Shown here: positions 9,113 through 19,410 of the stretch, in pieces
Numbering within the stretch: position 1 is the first letter of the stretch
Layout of the letters: each line of letters opens with the position of its first letter
DNA from: Klebsiella sp. BIGb0407
GTDB lineage: Bacteria > Pseudomonadota > Gammaproteobacteria > Enterobacterales > Enterobacteriaceae
Length of the DNA: 64,000 nucleotides
NCBI RefSeq assembly: GCF_024807845.1
Contig: NZ_JANUEQ010000003.1
Coordinates: 434,001-498,000, forward strand
Direction of reading: 5' to 3'
Translations under genes and position numbers: made by a program
The notes under the pieces: model-generated
What the model was told of the DNA's origin: nothing
Seen by the model: the letters and a program-made list of their open reading frames with translations, nothing else
Databases searched by the model: none

Positions 9113-9555
9113 TGAGTTACCTTCTTGCCCAACCACATACTTTCTGGCTGGCGCTGGGAGGCATATTGCTGGCGGCAGAGATGCTCGGCACTTCGGGTTA
9201 TCTCTTATGGAGTGGTATAGCCTCGGTTGCGACCGGTCTGTTAGTCTGGGTATTACCCCTGGGCTGGGAAGCCCAGGGCGTCTGCTTCGCCATTCTGACG
9301 CTGGTCGCGGTTTTTCTCTGGTGGCGCTGGCTGAGCAGTCGTAAACAACCGCCACAAACTGAAGTTCTCAATCAACGCGGACAACAGTTAGTGGGGCGCA
9401 GGTTACGGCTGGAGTCCGCCCTGGTCAATGGTCGTGGCAATATCCGTATCGGCGACAGCAGCTGGCCGGTGGTGGCAGACACGGACCTGCCTGCTGACAG
9501 CGAAGTCATTGTCGTGGCCGTAGACGGTATTATGCTAAAAATTCGCGCTAGCTAG
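9109..9555 (+). CDS. ybbJ: YbbJ, NfeD-like membrane protein
   Basis: YbbJ is the partner of QmcA. Three hydrophobic segments lie near residues 8-30, 32-52 and 58-76, and the C-terminal 70 residues form the OB-fold typical of NfeD proteins ([16 protein letters not shown] ... LKIRAS). Start codons overlap the qmcA stop by four bases; a second ATG three bases on is equally possible. The 3' end overlaps the convergent cueR gene by eight bases, an unusually tight junction. Biochemical function is not established beyond the association with SPFH proteins. Confidence 0.9.
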   Translation: MMSYLLAQPHTFWLALGGILLAAEMLGTSGYLLWSGIASVATGLLVWVLPLGWEAQGVCFAILTLVAVFLWWRWLSSRKQPPQTEVLNQRGQQLVGRRLRLESALVNGRGNIRIGDSSWPVVADTDLPADSEVIVVAVDGIMLKIRAS

Positions 9556-9955
9556 TTTTTTTATGTTCACAGCCTGCCAGGTTATCAATAATCGGGCAGG
9601 CTGCACTGTCATCTCCCGGGCAAGCTTGTGTCAGCGCCAGTAACTGCTGGTGCATCTCCTGTAGCGCCTGAATATGTTGTTCTATTTCCGCCACCTTATG
9701 TAGCGTCCTCGCCTTCACATCCGCACTGTGCCGCGTCGGGTCATTAAACAGATTCAGCAGCTCCTGACACTCTTCCAGATTAAAACCAACCTGACGCGCT
9801 TTGCGTAAGAAGGTCAGCTCATCCAGTTGTTTCTGGCCATAGGTTCGGTAGCCGTTATCCGCCCGGTAAGCCGCGGTGACCAGCCCTTTTTGTTCGTAAA
9901 AACGAATCGCTTTGCTGGTAAGCCCGGTTTTTTTGGCAACATCGCTAATATTCAT
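9548..9955 (-). CDS. cueR: CueR, Cu(I)-responsive MerR-family activator
   Basis: CueR binds Cu(I) at very low free concentration and activates copA by untwisting its long-spacer promoter. The 135-residue protein has the MerR winged helix at the N-terminus ([21 protein letters not shown]) and a dimerisation helix. The metal loop [10 protein letters not shown] carries the two Cys that correspond to Cys112 and Cys120 of E. coli. A Cys and a His (GCEHKK) follow near the end. It is divergent from copA; in E. coli ybaS-ybaT separate the two, so here the regulator and target are directly paired. Confidence 0.96.
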   Translation of the reverse strand: MNISDVAKKTGLTSKAIRFYEQKGLVTAAYRADNGYRTYGQKQLDELTFLRKARQVGFNLEECQELLNLFNDPTRHSADVKARTLHKVAEIEQHIQALQEMHQQLLALTQACPGDDSAACPIIDNLAGCEHKKTS

Positions 9956-9965
9956 TTTTTTCTCC

Positions 9966-9996
9966 TTGACCTTGACCTTACTGGAAGGTTTAACCT
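9966..9996 (+). promoter_or_regulatory. CueR-controlled copA promoter
   Basis: The -35 TTGACC (9966-9971) and -10 TAACCT (9991-9996) are separated by 19 bases, the over-long spacer typical of MerR-type promoters. The spacer contains the CueR dyad ACCTT...GGAAGGT (9975-9989). Arrangement and bases nearly match the E. coli copA promoter. Confidence 0.9.
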
Positions 9997-10064
9997 TTAC
10001 TACAGTTAGCTGAAGTTTGAATCGTGGTCAATACTTCCTTTTAGTTTCCAACCGGAGTTTGAAT

Positions 10065-12569
10065 ATGTCACAGATAATTGATTTGAATCTTGATGGCCTG
10101 ACCTGCGGCCATTGCGTTAAACGTGTGAAAGAGAGCCTGGAAAAGCGTGATGATGTTGAACAAGCGGAAGTCACGCAAACCCATGCCCGAGTCACCGGGA
10201 GTGCAACGCCAGAAGCACTGATCGAGACCGTGAAAGAAGCGGGTTATGAAGCCGAGGTGGCAAGCCACCCAAAGGCTGATCCGCTGACAGAATCGTCAAC
10301 TCCGTCGGAAGCCCTGACAGCGGATAGTTCTTCCCTTCCGGCAAGCAATAATGAAGATGACAGCCAGCAATTACTGATTGGTGGTATGAGCTGCGCCAGC
10401 TGCGTCTCCCGGGTACAAAATGCCTTGCAAAAGGTTCCGGGAGTCAGCCAGGCACGGGTTAATCTGGCAGAACGCAGCGCGCTGGTGATGGGCACTGCGA
10501 GCGCTGAATCGCTGGTACAGGCAGTTTCCAGTGCTGGCTATAGCGCAGAAGTGATTGATGATGAGCAGGAGCGTCGCGAGCGTCAGCAAGAGACGGCTAA
10601 TGCCGCAGTGAAACGTTTTCGCTGGCAGGCTATCGTCGCTCTGCTGGTAGGCGGGCCGGTGATGGTGTGGGGAATGCTCGGAGACAATATGATGCTCTCC
10701 GCCAGTAACCACAATATCTGGCTGACGATTGGTATTCTGACCTTGGCGGTGATGATCTTCGCCGGAGGTCATTTCTATCGCAGCGCCTGGCGCAGCCTGA
10801 TGAATGGCACAGCCACTATGGATACCTTAGTGGCGCTGGGAACCGGGGCTGCCTGGCTCTACTCAATAACCGTCAATCTCTGGCCACAATATTTCCCGAT
10901 GGAAGCCCGGCATCTTTACTACGAGGCCAGTGCCATGATTATCGGCCTGATCAACCTCGGTCATATGCTGGAACAGCGTGCCCGCCAGCGGTCGTCAAAA
11001 GCACTGGAACGCTTGCTTGATTTAACACCGCCGACAGCACGCGTCGTCAGTGATGAAGGAGAAAAAGTCCTTCCGCTGGCTGAAGTTACCGCCGGGATGA
11101 TACTGCGTTTGACCACCGGCGATCGGGTTCCGGTAGACGGTAAAATAACTCAGGGTGAAGGCTGGTTTGACGAGGCAATGCTGACCGGTGAGCCGGTTCC
11201 GTTGCAGAAAGCGCAAGGGGACAGGATCCATGCCGGAACCGTCGTTCAGGACGGTAGTGTCCTGTTTGAGGCTACCGCAACCGGAAATCGCACCACGCTG
11301 TCACGTATTATTCGTATGGTGCGTCAGGCACAAAGCAGTAAACCTGAAATCGGTCAGCTGGCAGATAAAATCTCAGCCATCTTTGTTCCGGTTGTGGTAC
11401 TGATTGCGCTATTTAGTGCCGCTATCTGGTACTTCTTTGGCCCGGCACCGCAAATTGTCTATACCCTGGTTGTTGCCACCACGGTACTGATTATTGCTTG
11501 TCCTTGTGCTCTGGGCCTGGCAACACCGATGTCGATTATTTCAGGCGTAGGTCGAGCAGCAGAGTTTGGCGTACTGGTGAGGGACGCTGATGCCCTGCAA
11601 CGTGCCAGCACGCTGGACACTATCGTCTTTGATAAAACCGGTACGCTGACCGAAGGCAAACCTCAGGTTGTGGCGGTGAAAACGGCATCGGAGGTGGATG
11701 AGACTCAGGCTTTACGGCTGGCCGCTGCGCTCGAACAAGGATCCAGCCATCCGCTGGCGCGGGCTATTATCGAAAAAGCGGCTCAGGCTCAGTTACCAGA
11801 AGTAAGTGCATTCCGTACGCTCAGAGGTCTGGGGGTCAGCGGTGATGTTCAGGGGCACAGTCTGTTACTGGGTAATAAAGCCCTGATGACGGACCTGGGC
11901 ATTGATACGCTTGCATTTGATGACAGTATTGAGGAGTACGGTCATCAGGGAACGACACCGGTATTGCTGGCGATAGACGGAAAACCGGCAGCGTTGTTTG
12001 CTATCCGGGATCCTTTGCGTAGCGACAGCGTCACGGCTTTGCAACGGCTGCACCGTCAGGGCTACCGTCTGGTGATGTTAACCGGTGACAACCCGATTAC
12101 CGCCAATGCGATTGCCAAAGAGGCGGGGATCGATGAGGTGATTGCTGGCGTACTGCCAGACGGAAAGTCGGCGGTCATTAAAGAACTCCAGCAAAAAGGA
12201 CATCGGGTTGCCATGGTCGGCGATGGTATTAATGATGCTCCGGCGCTGGCTCAGGCTGATGTAGGTATGGCGATGGGCGGCGGGAGTGATGTGGCGATTG
12301 AAACCGCCGGGATAACCTTAATGCGTCATAGCCTGACCGGCGTTGCTGATGCGCTGGCTATCTCCAAGGCGACCCTGGGTAATATGAAGCAAAACTTACT
12401 CGGCGCCTTTGTCTATAACTCACTGGGGATACCTATTGCTGCCGGAGTACTTTATCCATTAACCGGCACTTTGCTGAATCCCGTGGTTGCCGGGGCCGCT
12501 ATGGCGCTCTCATCGATTACGGTCGTCAGTAATGCTAACCGGTTGCTACGTTTTAAACCAAAAGACTAA
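10065..12569 (+). CDS. copA: CopA, Cu(I)-exporting P1B-type ATPase
   Basis: CopA pumps Cu(I) from cytoplasm to periplasm. The ATG at 10065 gives 834 residues, equal to E. coli. Two N-terminal metal-binding domains carry CxxC (TCGHC at 14-17 and SCASC near 110). Eight membrane segments follow. They include the CPC motif in transmembrane helix 6 (ACPCALG, near 480), the TGE actuator loop (LTGEPV), phosphorylation site DKTGT near 523, HP in the nucleotide domain (SSHPLAR), and GDGINDAP. Ribosome site CCGGAG precedes the start; a longer in-frame extension to 10017 overlaps the promoter region and is rejected. A programmed -1 frameshift site lies between the two metal-binding domains. Confidence 0.96.
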   Translation: MSQIIDLNLDGLTCGHCVKRVKESLEKRDDVEQAEVTQTHARVTGSATPEALIETVKEAGYEAEVASHPKADPLTESSTPSEALTADSSSLPASNNEDDSQQLLIGGMSCASCVSRVQNALQKVPGVSQARVNLAERSALVMGTASAESLVQAVSSAGYSAEVIDDEQERRERQQETANAAVKRFRWQAIVALLVGGPVMVWGMLGDNMMLSASNHNIWLTIGILTLAVMIFAGGHFYRSAWRSLMNGTATMDTLVALGTGAAWLYSITVNLWPQYFPMEARHLYYEASAMIIGLINLGHMLEQRARQRSSKALERLLDLTPPTARVVSDEGEKVLPLAEVTAGMILRLTTGDRVPVDGKITQGEGWFDEAMLTGEPVPLQKAQGDRIHAGTVVQDGSVLFEATATGNRTTLSRIIRMVRQAQSSKPEIGQLADKISAIFVPVVVLIALFSAAIWYFFGPAPQIVYTLVVATTVLIIACPCALGLATPMSIISGVGRAAEFGVLVRDADALQRASTLDTIVFDKTGTLTEGKPQVVAVKTASEVDETQALRLAAALEQGSSHPLARAIIEKAAQAQLPEVSAFRTLRGLGVSGDVQGHSLLLGNKALMTDLGIDTLAFDDSIEEYGHQGTTPVLLAIDGKPAALFAIRDPLRSDSVTALQRLHRQGYRLVMLTGDNPITANAIAKEAGIDEVIAGVLPDGKSAVIKELQQKGHRVAMVGDGINDAPALAQADVGMAMGGGSDVAIETAGITLMRHSLTGVADALAISKATLGNMKQNLLGAFVYNSLGIPIAAGVLYPLTGTLLNPVVAGAAMALSSITVVSNANRLLRFKPKD
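10268..10279 (+). other. copA: Programmed -1 frameshift site in copA
   Basis: The slippery heptamer C CCA AAG occupies 10268-10274 at codons 69-70. Slipping back one base gives CCC AAA GGC TGA, so translation would stop after one more residue (Gly), releasing a 71-residue product containing only the first metal-binding domain. E. coli copA has the same heptamer at the equivalent place and makes the Cu chaperone CopA(Z) this way. Confidence 0.75.
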
Positions 12570-12579
12570 GTAGTACAGA

Positions 12580-12615
12580 TACCCCGGAGACAGATTTAAC
12601 ACTGTTTCCGGGGTA
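12580..12615. terminator. Hairpin after copA
   Basis: TACCCCGGAGACAG and CTGTTTCCGGGGTA form a 14-bp stem with one G-T pair. There is no strong T run after it, so terminator function is likely but not certain. Confidence 0.55.
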
Positions 12616-12716
12616 GGTTATTATCGAGATAGTCTGAAAGATGGCAGATTCAAAGGGAGGTATTTGCACCATTCGAGGCGCGATAGTAGCATGGGTTTTT
12701 GCCGGGAATTTGCGAC

Positions 12717-13523
12717 ATGGGTTTATTTCAACGTCTTAGCTCAATATTTTCTCACCTGACTGCTACTGCATACCCATGGCCGGCCGTTGATGTTCGCCTG
12801 CCGGGTCAGCAATATTTGCATTTAGTCGGCAGTATCCATATGGGAACTCAGGATATGGCTCCCCTCCCCGCGCGTTTACTGAAAAAACTGCAACAGGCAG
12901 ATGCCCTGATTGTAGAAGCCGATATCAGTGTCAGCGGCTCGCCATTTACCGAGGTAACACCCGAAGCCCCACTCGAAACACGCCTGACGCAGGAACATTA
13001 TCAACAGATTATGGACCTGTGTTCTGAGTTTTCTATTTCCCCCTCCCTAATTGATACCGTCCCGATGTGGCAAGTGGCCTTAATTCTGCAAGCTCACCAG
13101 GCCCAGAAGCTGGGGCTGCGTGCAAATTATGGTATCGACTATCAGTTGCTGGAAGCCGCACGTAAGAACGATATTGCCATACAGGAACTGGAAGGAACCC
13201 AAAATCAGGTTGAGTTATTAACCACCCTGCCCAACGGCGGCATGACGCTGCTTAACGATACCCTGCTTCACTGGCACACCAACGCACGCATGCTGCAGAT
13301 TATGATTAGCTGGTGGTTATCAACCACAACACCTAAAGACGACACCTGCCTTCCGGATACCTTCAGCGATGAACTGCATGATATTCTTATCGCGCAACGT
13401 AACCAGCAATGGTGTACCTTTTTGCAGCAGTTGCCGCCAGGCCATTACGTGGTCGCGGTCGGGGCGTTACATCTTTTTGGCGAAGGTAATGTGCCCTCAT
13501 TATTAAAAGCTCAAAAATTTTAA
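12717..13523 (+). CDS. ybaP: YbaP, TraB/GumN-family protein
   Basis: This 268-residue protein of the TraB/GumN (YbaP) family is a putative metallohydrolase related to the Tiki fold. The paired GxxH motifs are present: GSIHMG near residue 44 and [10 protein letters not shown] near the C-terminus. A conserved Glu lies in VEAD. The first residues lack a strong signal peptide. I chose the ATG at 12717 (MGLFQRLSS), which fits the family start; an upstream ATG at 12699 adds six residues. It is followed closely by ybaK, probably co-transcribed. The substrate is unknown. Confidence 0.85.
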   Translation: MGLFQRLSSIFSHLTATAYPWPAVDVRLPGQQYLHLVGSIHMGTQDMAPLPARLLKKLQQADALIVEADISVSGSPFTEVTPEAPLETRLTQEHYQQIMDLCSEFSISPSLIDTVPMWQVALILQAHQAQKLGLRANYGIDYQLLEAARKNDIAIQELEGTQNQVELLTTLPNGGMTLLNDTLLHWHTNARMLQIMISWWLSTTTPKDDTCLPDTFSDELHDILIAQRNQQWCTFLQQLPPGHYVVAVGALHLFGEGNVPSLLKAQKF

Positions 13524-13545
13524 CATCAATAATAAGAAGGAAACT

Positions 13546-14025
13546 ATGACACCAGCAGTAAAACTCCTCGAAAAAAAGGGTATTGCATTTACTCTCCATG
13601 CCTATGATCACGACCCTCAGGAAACTAACTTTGGTGATGAGGTGGTGCGTAAACTCGGCCTCAATGCAGAACAGGTCTATAAAACACTGTTAGTGGCCAT
13701 TAACGGGGATATGAAAACCCTGGCCGTGGCGGTGACACCCGTCGCCGGGTTACTGGACTTAAAGAAAGTCGCTAAAGCTTTGGGGGCGAAAAAAGTCGAG
13801 ATGGCGGACCCAATGATAGCCCAGCGTATTACAGGATATCTGGTCGGGGGAATCAGCCCGTTAGGACAGAAAAAAAGCCTGCCAACGGTAATCGATGCCT
13901 CTGCACAAGAGTTTGCCAGCATCTTCATTTCCGGCGGCAAGCGTGGACTGGATATCGAAATAGCAGCGAGCGATCTGGCAAAGCTGCTGACCGCGCAGTT
14001 TGCCGATATCGCTCGCCGCGACTAA
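13546..14025 (+). CDS. ybaK: YbaK, Cys-tRNA(Pro) deacylase
   Basis: YbaK hydrolyses Cys-tRNA(Pro) that prolyl-tRNA synthetase makes by mistake. The 159-residue protein has the YbaK/ProX editing fold with the conserved Lys in QVYKTLLV and the GGISPLG segment, and matches E. coli in length. It starts 22 bases after ybaP with AAGAAGGAAACT as ribosome site. The stop is separated by one base from the convergent ushA stop. E. coli has the sRNA gene chiX between ybaK and ybaP; there is no room for it here. Confidence 0.94.
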   Translation: MTPAVKLLEKKGIAFTLHAYDHDPQETNFGDEVVRKLGLNAEQVYKTLLVAINGDMKTLAVAVTPVAGLLDLKKVAKALGAKKVEMADPMIAQRITGYLVGGISPLGQKKSLPTVIDASAQEFASIFISGGKRGLDIEIAASDLAKLLTAQFADIARRD

Positions 14026-14026
14026 C

Positions 14027-15682
14027 TTATTTCTGCCAGCTAACCTCACCTTTTGGCTGGTAGTGCTCACTATCCAGCGGTGAGTTTTTCTCTATATATT
14101 CTTTCAGAACCTCGGCATCAACAAAACCGGTATTCACATAACCCGGTTTTCCTTCAATTACAGGATAGCCATCCCCGCCAGTACCATTAAAGTTCAGGGT
14201 AGCCATACGGTAGGTTTTTGCCGGATCGATGGGTTTTCCGTTGATTTTTAAATCCTGCAATTTGCCGTCTTTAGACACAAAGCTGACATTAGAGAACTGC
14301 GGATAAGCGCCAGAGTCAGGGGTTTTCTGAGCAACCGCGGTCAGATAATCAACCACCTCTTTACCGTTCATATCGATATACACCACGGTATTACCAAAAG
14401 GCTGTACTTTCAGCACATCTTTATAGGTAATTTCGCCTGGCTCAATAGAATCACGCACACCGCCACCGCTCATCACGGCAAAGTCAGCATTGGTACGCGC
14501 CATTTGTGCCGCAAGAAGCAAACGTCCCATATTAGTCTGTACAAAACGGACTTTACTGCGGTCACCTTCAAAATGACCGTTGGTGCTACCGACAACACCT
14601 TTCAGAGCCGCTTCGCCTTTATCCTGGAAGGGAGTCAGCAGGCTCAGCATTTTTTTATCTTCAGGAATAGCCGTGGTGTAAAGTACGCGCTCACTTTTAC
14701 CGCTCGCATCGGTCACTTTATGTTTCAGGTTAACCGGCAGTAGCTGATAATTAACCAGCTTCATTTCGCCATTGCGGAATTCATAGTCAGCGCGTCCGAC
14801 ATATTTACCCCACTCATGCGCCTGAACAATCCATGTCCCGTTCTGACGATCCGGAGTACAAGCGGTACCCGGAACATAATCAGCTTGTTTTTGATTGTCC
14901 GACGCCATGCAAACTGGATTTTGTGAGTGACCACCCACAATCATCGTCAAAGCTCCCTCTGGCAGGCTGCGAGCCATTTCTACATCACCAGGTGCATTAG
15001 AGCCATGATTGCCGTTGTCATAATGCCCCATATGCGTGGCGGCAATAATCACATCCGGTTTTTCTGTTTTCTTCAGTTCTTCAATCAGCTTGCCAGCTTC
15101 TGCCGCAGGAGCACGAAATTCAATATCAGTGAAAAATGCCGGGTTACCAATTTTAGCCGTGTCATCGGTCGTCAGGCCAATCACCGCAATTTTCACCCCT
15201 TGTGGATCAAACATGGCATAAGGTTTAAACAGACGCTCACCGGTACTTTTTTGGTAAATGTTGGCCGACAGTAAAGGAAAGTTAGCCCACTTTTCCTGCT
15301 GACGCAGAACACTCATCGGCTTATCGAACTCATGGTTACCAATCGCCATCGCGTCATAACCGATCATGCTCATACCGCGGAAATCCGGTTCTGCATCCTG
15401 TAAATCTGACTCAGGCACGCCGGTATTGATATCTCCGCCTGAGAGTAACAACACGCTGCCGCCTTTCTCTGCGACTTCTTTACGCACGTTATCGACCAAG
15501 GTTTTCTGTGCCGACAGACCATATTCACCATTTTCATTCTGCCAGAAGCGACCGTGATGATCGTTAGTGTGGAGAATAGTGATGTTATAGGTTTTATCCT
15601 TTTCCCATGCTAATGCCTGGATACTGGTCAAACTCAGTGCCGCCAGCAGTGCAATAGCTACCTTTTTCTTTATTAAGGACAT
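14027..15682 (-). CDS. ushA: UshA, periplasmic UDP-sugar hydrolase / 5'-nucleotidase
   Basis: UshA degrades UDP-sugars and nucleoside 5'-phosphates in the periplasm. The ATG at 15682 gives a 25-residue signal peptide (hydrophobic core VAIALLAALSL, cleavage after LA) and 551 residues in all, versus 550 in E. coli. The N-terminal metallophosphatase domain has HTNDHHG, GGDINTG, GNHEF, ATHMGHYD and GGHSQ, the dimetal ligands. The C-terminal domain carries the nucleotide-binding loops (FNGTGGDGYP). A GGGAGAG ribosome site supports this start over one 26 codons upstream. Confidence 0.96.
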   Translation of the reverse strand: MSLIKKKVAIALLAALSLTSIQALAWEKDKTYNITILHTNDHHGRFWQNENGEYGLSAQKTLVDNVRKEVAEKGGSVLLLSGGDINTGVPESDLQDAEPDFRGMSMIGYDAMAIGNHEFDKPMSVLRQQEKWANFPLLSANIYQKSTGERLFKPYAMFDPQGVKIAVIGLTTDDTAKIGNPAFFTDIEFRAPAAEAGKLIEELKKTEKPDVIIAATHMGHYDNGNHGSNAPGDVEMARSLPEGALTMIVGGHSQNPVCMASDNQKQADYVPGTACTPDRQNGTWIVQAHEWGKYVGRADYEFRNGEMKLVNYQLLPVNLKHKVTDASGKSERVLYTTAIPEDKKMLSLLTPFQDKGEAALKGVVGSTNGHFEGDRSKVRFVQTNMGRLLLAAQMARTNADFAVMSGGGVRDSIEPGEITYKDVLKVQPFGNTVVYIDMNGKEVVDYLTAVAQKTPDSGAYPQFSNVSFVSKDGKLQDLKINGKPIDPAKTYRMATLNFNGTGGDGYPVIEGKPGYVNTGFVDAEVLKEYIEKNSPLDSEHYQPKGEVSWQK

Positions 15683-16124
15683 CGAAATCTCTCCCGGATT
15701 AACGTTACGATAATAAGTATTAGCTGTAAAAACATGAGTCAACGCACTATATCCCGGCAAGCTAGTTATCGTCGCGGCAATTTATTGAGATTTATGGCAC
15801 AAAGCGCGGTTTATGATAGATTTTTCTATAACAGCAGTATTTTATTACCCCTGAATGAACAGGCATACATTTCCTGTCAGACTGACTCCCTCTACTACTG
15901 ATAACAGATCCCTCCAGGTCACCCATTGCTCTCTGATCCCCTCCCAGATATAACCATGCTAATTATGTGACTTTATTCAATGAGCGAGCGCGGGTATGTT
16001 AGAGGGGTAGTGGGTGATAAATCGCCTTCTCTTATATCTAACCTTAATCCTTCGTGTGACCTCCAGCTCAGACTCAGGCGATACGAAAGGTGATGGCATA
16101 ATAATTAATATTGATGGATCCTTA
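15683..16124. other. Divergent ushA/fsr intergenic region
   Basis: About 440 bases hold the promoters of two divergent genes. An in-frame extension of fsr back to 16014 exists but is not conserved. I see no repeat, RNA gene or recognised operator here. Confidence 0.5.
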
Positions 16125-17339
16125 ATGGCAAGCTCTGACAACACACTTCCGGGGACTACCTCGGCACAAAAAAAATCACGTACCGCCTTTGGTATACTGG
16201 GGGCTATCAGCTTTTCGCATTTGCTGAACGATATGATTCAGTCCCTGATTCTGGCTATCTATCCGCTGCTTCAGTCTGAATTTTCTCTTTCATTTATGCA
16301 GATAGGTTTGATTACCCTGACCTTCCAGCTCACATCCTCTTTATTCCAGCCGCTGGTGGGCCACTATACGGATAAGCATCCACTCCCCTGGTCACTCCCT
16401 ATTGGAATGTGCTTTACCCTCAGTGGATTGATTCTTCTGGCGGTGGCAGGAAGCTTCGCGGCCGTATTACTGGCGGCAGCTTTAGTGGGAACCGGATCAT
16501 CTATCTTCCACCCTGAATCCTCGAGAGTCGCACGCATGGCATCCGGAGGACGTCACGGACTGGCTCAGTCCATTTTCCAGGTGGGGGGTAATTTTGGTAG
16601 TTCGCTGGGACCATTACTGGCAGCCCTGATTATTGCCCCTTACGGACAGGGTAATGTCGCCTGGTTTGGTCTTGCGGCATTACTGGCTATTGTCGTGCTA
16701 TTACAAATCAGCCGCTGGTATGCAGCTCAGCATCGTATTGCTAAAAGCAGCCCTCCGGTCACTGTTGTCGGTCCACTTCCGCGTAATAAAGTGATACTGG
16801 CAATCTCTATTCTGCTGATTCTTATCTTCTCCAAGTACTTCTATATGGCGAGTATCAGTAGTTACTATACTTTCTATTTAATCGATAAATTTGGGTTATC
16901 GATACAAAACGCCCAAATCCACCTGTTTGCATTTTTATTCGCCGTTGCGGCAGGGACCATGATCGGTGGGCCTGTTGGTGACAAAATCGGCAGAAAATAT
17001 GTTATTTGGGGTTCAATTCTGGGTGTTGCCCCATTCACCTTATTATTACCTTACGCATCTCTCTACTGGACCGGGGTGCTAACCGTCATTATTGGCTTTA
17101 TTCTGGCATCCGCATTTTCGGCTATTCTGGTCTATGCACAGGAACTACTCCCTGGACGTATCGGTATGGTTTCAGGACTCTTTTTTGGTTTTGCTTTTGG
17201 TATGGGTGGGCTGGGTGCTGCCGTATTGGGTGTAGTAGCTGACCATACCAGCATTGAATTAGTCTATAAAATTTGTGCATTTCTGCCATTGCTGGGAATT
17301 GTCACTATATTCCTGCCCAATATCCGGCAAAAAGCCTAA
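16125..17339 (+). CDS. fsr: Fsr, fosmidomycin-resistance MFS efflux transporter
   Basis: Fsr is a 12-helix major facilitator protein that gives fosmidomycin resistance when overexpressed in E. coli. The core from FGILGAISFSHLLNDM onward is nearly identical to the E. coli protein, including the loop motif GDKIGRKYVIWG in the second half. I chose the ATG at 16125 (MASSDNTL), giving 404 residues against 406 in E. coli; the longer form from 16014 carries an N-terminal extension unlike the family. Its natural substrate is not known. Confidence 0.93.
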   Translation: MASSDNTLPGTTSAQKKSRTAFGILGAISFSHLLNDMIQSLILAIYPLLQSEFSLSFMQIGLITLTFQLTSSLFQPLVGHYTDKHPLPWSLPIGMCFTLSGLILLAVAGSFAAVLLAAALVGTGSSIFHPESSRVARMASGGRHGLAQSIFQVGGNFGSSLGPLLAALIIAPYGQGNVAWFGLAALLAIVVLLQISRWYAAQHRIAKSSPPVTVVGPLPRNKVILAISILLILIFSKYFYMASISSYYTFYLIDKFGLSIQNAQIHLFAFLFAVAAGTMIGGPVGDKIGRKYVIWGSILGVAPFTLLLPYASLYWTGVLTVIIGFILASAFSAILVYAQELLPGRIGMVSGLFFGFAFGMGGLGAAVLGVVADHTSIELVYKICAFLPLLGIVTIFLPNIRQKA

Positions 17340-17556
17340 AGCCACCTGGCCAAAGCACTGCTTTGGCCACGCTTTTCACCCCCGCGATACTCTAATTTCT
17401 CTTGTTATAACTATCCGAAACGCCAATCAGAGTCTTTTTCTTCTCGAAAAGTGTTTTTTTTCAAATTTGTTCAATTTTTCATAAACGCTTTGGGCTAAAT
17501 TGTCATAAACTATCATTAAGAATTTTGGACCACCTGCCGAACCAAAAGGAGACGGA

Positions 17557-19236
17557 ATGCATCACGCTACACCGCTTATCACCACCATTGTTGGTGGACT
17601 AGTGCTTGCTTTTATATTGGGTATGATCGCTAACAAACTCCGCATATCTCCGTTGGTCGGTTATCTATTAGCTGGCGTATTGGCCGGCCCGTTTACACCG
17701 GGCTTTGTTGCTGATACCAAACTTGCCCCTGAACTCGCAGAATTAGGGGTTATTCTGCTGATGTTTGGCGTTGGCCTGCATTTTTCACTAAAAGACCTTA
17801 TGGCGGTAAAGGCCATTGCTATTCCCGGTGCTATTGCGCAGATAACAGTCGCAACACTACTGGGAATAGCACTCTCCGCAATGATGGGTTGGTCACTGAT
17901 GACCGGCATCGTATTTGGCCTGTGTTTATCAACCGCCAGTACCGTGGTACTGCTCAGGGCACTTGAAGAACGACAATTAATAGAAAGTCAGCGAGGGCAA
18001 ATAGCCATTGGCTGGTTGATTGTTGAAGACTTAGTGATGGTGCTGACCCTGGTTCTGTTACCCGCTGTCGCCAATATGCTGGAAAAAGGTGATGTTGGAT
18101 TTGTCAGTCTCAGTCTGGATATGGCGATTACTATTGGTAAGGTCGCCGCATTTATCGCACTCATGATGCTGGTAGGACGTCGTCTGGTCCCGTGGATTCT
18201 GGCACGCAGCGCAGCTACAGGATCACGTGAGCTATTTACCCTCTCAGTGCTGGCTATGGCTCTGGGAATAGCCTTCGGTGCCGTTGAGCTGTTTGATGTC
18301 TCCTTTGCTCTGGGTGCATTCTTTGCAGGCATGGTGCTTAACGAGTCTGAGCTAAGCCACCGTGCAGCACACGACACCTTACCGCTACGCGATGCATTTG
18401 CGGTATTGTTCTTCGTTTCCGTTGGTATGCTGTTCGACCCATTGATTCTGATTCAGGAACCGCTGGCAGTCCTGGGTACTCTGGTTATCATTATCTTTGG
18501 TAAATCTCTGGCGGCGTTTTTCCTGGTACGTATGTTTGGTCACTCGCAACGCACTGCCTTAACCATCGCAACCAGCCTGGCGCAAATCGGTGAGTTCGCC
18601 TTTATTCTTGCCGGTCTGGGTATGGTGCTGGGTCTGCTACCGCAAACCGGGCAAAATCTGGTTCTGGCGGGTGCTATTCTCTCAATCATGCTGAACCCAA
18701 TTCTGTTTGCTATCCTCGAACGTTACCTGGATAAAACCGAAACGCTGGACGAGCAGACCTTTGAAGAAGCTATTGAAGATGAAAAACAGATCCCCGTGGA
18801 TATCTGTAACCATGCCGTTCTCGTCGGTTTTGGTCGCGTAGGTCGCTTACTGGGTGAAAAACTGATTGCTCAAGGTACGCCTGTGGTAGTGATTGAAATG
18901 TCACGTACCCGCGTTGATGAACTTCGTGAGAGAGGTATTAACGCGGTGCTGGGTAACGCAGCCAGTGAAGAAATCATGAATCTGGCGCACCTGGACTGTG
19001 CCCGCTGGTTATTACTGACGATTCCGAATGGTTATGAAGCGGGTGAGATTGTGACCTGTGCACGTGAGAAGTGCCCGGATATCGAAATCATCGCCAGAGC
19101 GCATTATGACGATGAGGTGGACTATATAACGGAGCGTGGTGCTAACCATGTGGTCATGGGTGAGCGTGAGATAGCGACAACCATGCTGGGCATGCTGCCA
19201 AAACCGCTGCCACAGGAACAGCCTATGGCATCCTGA
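17557..19236 (+). CDS. ybaL: YbaL, KefB-type cation:proton antiporter with TrkA-N domain
   Basis: This 559-residue inner-membrane protein of the CPA2 family resembles E. coli YbaL (558 residues). The N-terminal part (about 1-385) has around 12 hydrophobic helices, with the conserved GVILLMFGVGLHFSLKDL and SELSHRAAHD segments. From about 415 a cytoplasmic RCK/TrkA-N Rossmann domain begins (LVGFGRVGRLLGEKL, nucleotide-binding GxGxxG). Family members exchange K+ or Na+ for H+. YbaL's own ion preference is not firmly known. A strong site AAAGGAGACGG precedes the ATG. Confidence 0.92.
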   Translation: MHHATPLITTIVGGLVLAFILGMIANKLRISPLVGYLLAGVLAGPFTPGFVADTKLAPELAELGVILLMFGVGLHFSLKDLMAVKAIAIPGAIAQITVATLLGIALSAMMGWSLMTGIVFGLCLSTASTVVLLRALEERQLIESQRGQIAIGWLIVEDLVMVLTLVLLPAVANMLEKGDVGFVSLSLDMAITIGKVAAFIALMMLVGRRLVPWILARSAATGSRELFTLSVLAMALGIAFGAVELFDVSFALGAFFAGMVLNESELSHRAAHDTLPLRDAFAVLFFVSVGMLFDPLILIQEPLAVLGTLVIIIFGKSLAAFFLVRMFGHSQRTALTIATSLAQIGEFAFILAGLGMVLGLLPQTGQNLVLAGAILSIMLNPILFAILERYLDKTETLDEQTFEEAIEDEKQIPVDICNHAVLVGFGRVGRLLGEKLIAQGTPVVVIEMSRTRVDELRERGINAVLGNAASEEIMNLAHLDCARWLLLTIPNGYEAGEIVTCAREKCPDIEIIARAHYDDEVDYITERGANHVVMGEREIATTMLGMLPKPLPQEQPMAS

Positions 19237-19244
19237 TACAGGCA

Positions 19245-19371
19245 TATACCCAAAATAATTCGAGTTGCTTGTAGGCGCCAAGTTCAGCCCGCCGATGAGC
19301 ATAGACAAACTATGTGATTCTGCGGGCTGGGCGTAGGCAACACCCAAGCAACTTGAAGTATGACGGGTATA
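19245..19371. repeat. Dispersed repeat, copy A (~127 bp)
   Basis: This element is bounded by TATACCC and GGGTATA. It contains CGAGTTGCTTGTAGGCGCC, then a centre GCCGATGAGCATAGACAAAC, then CAAGCAACTTGAAGTATGAC. Its reverse complement aligns along its whole length with copy B at 22544-22670. It lies between convergent ybaL and gsk, just before their shared terminator. Confidence 0.85.
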
Positions 19372-19408
19372 AAAAAAGGCGGGTCAGTTATGCTGACCCG
19401 CCTTTTTT
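19372..19408. terminator. Bidirectional terminator between ybaL and gsk
   Basis: A 16-bp inverted repeat (core GGCGGGTCAG / CTGACCCGCC) is flanked by A6 and T6, with a 5-base loop. It works as an intrinsic terminator in both directions for convergent genes. Confidence 0.9.
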
Positions 19409-19410
19409 AT

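Noticed and set aside
10017-10064. CopA start 16 codons upstream
   Set aside because: It adds non-conserved sequence right after the CueR promoter, whereas 10065 gives the exact family length and start.
13524-13545. Possible chiX small RNA gene between ybaP and ybaK, as in E. coli
   Set aside because: The two genes are only 22 bases apart here, so there is no room for the RNA.
19245-19371. ERIC element
   Set aside because: Length is similar (~127 bp), but the sequence does not match the ERIC consensus ends or core.
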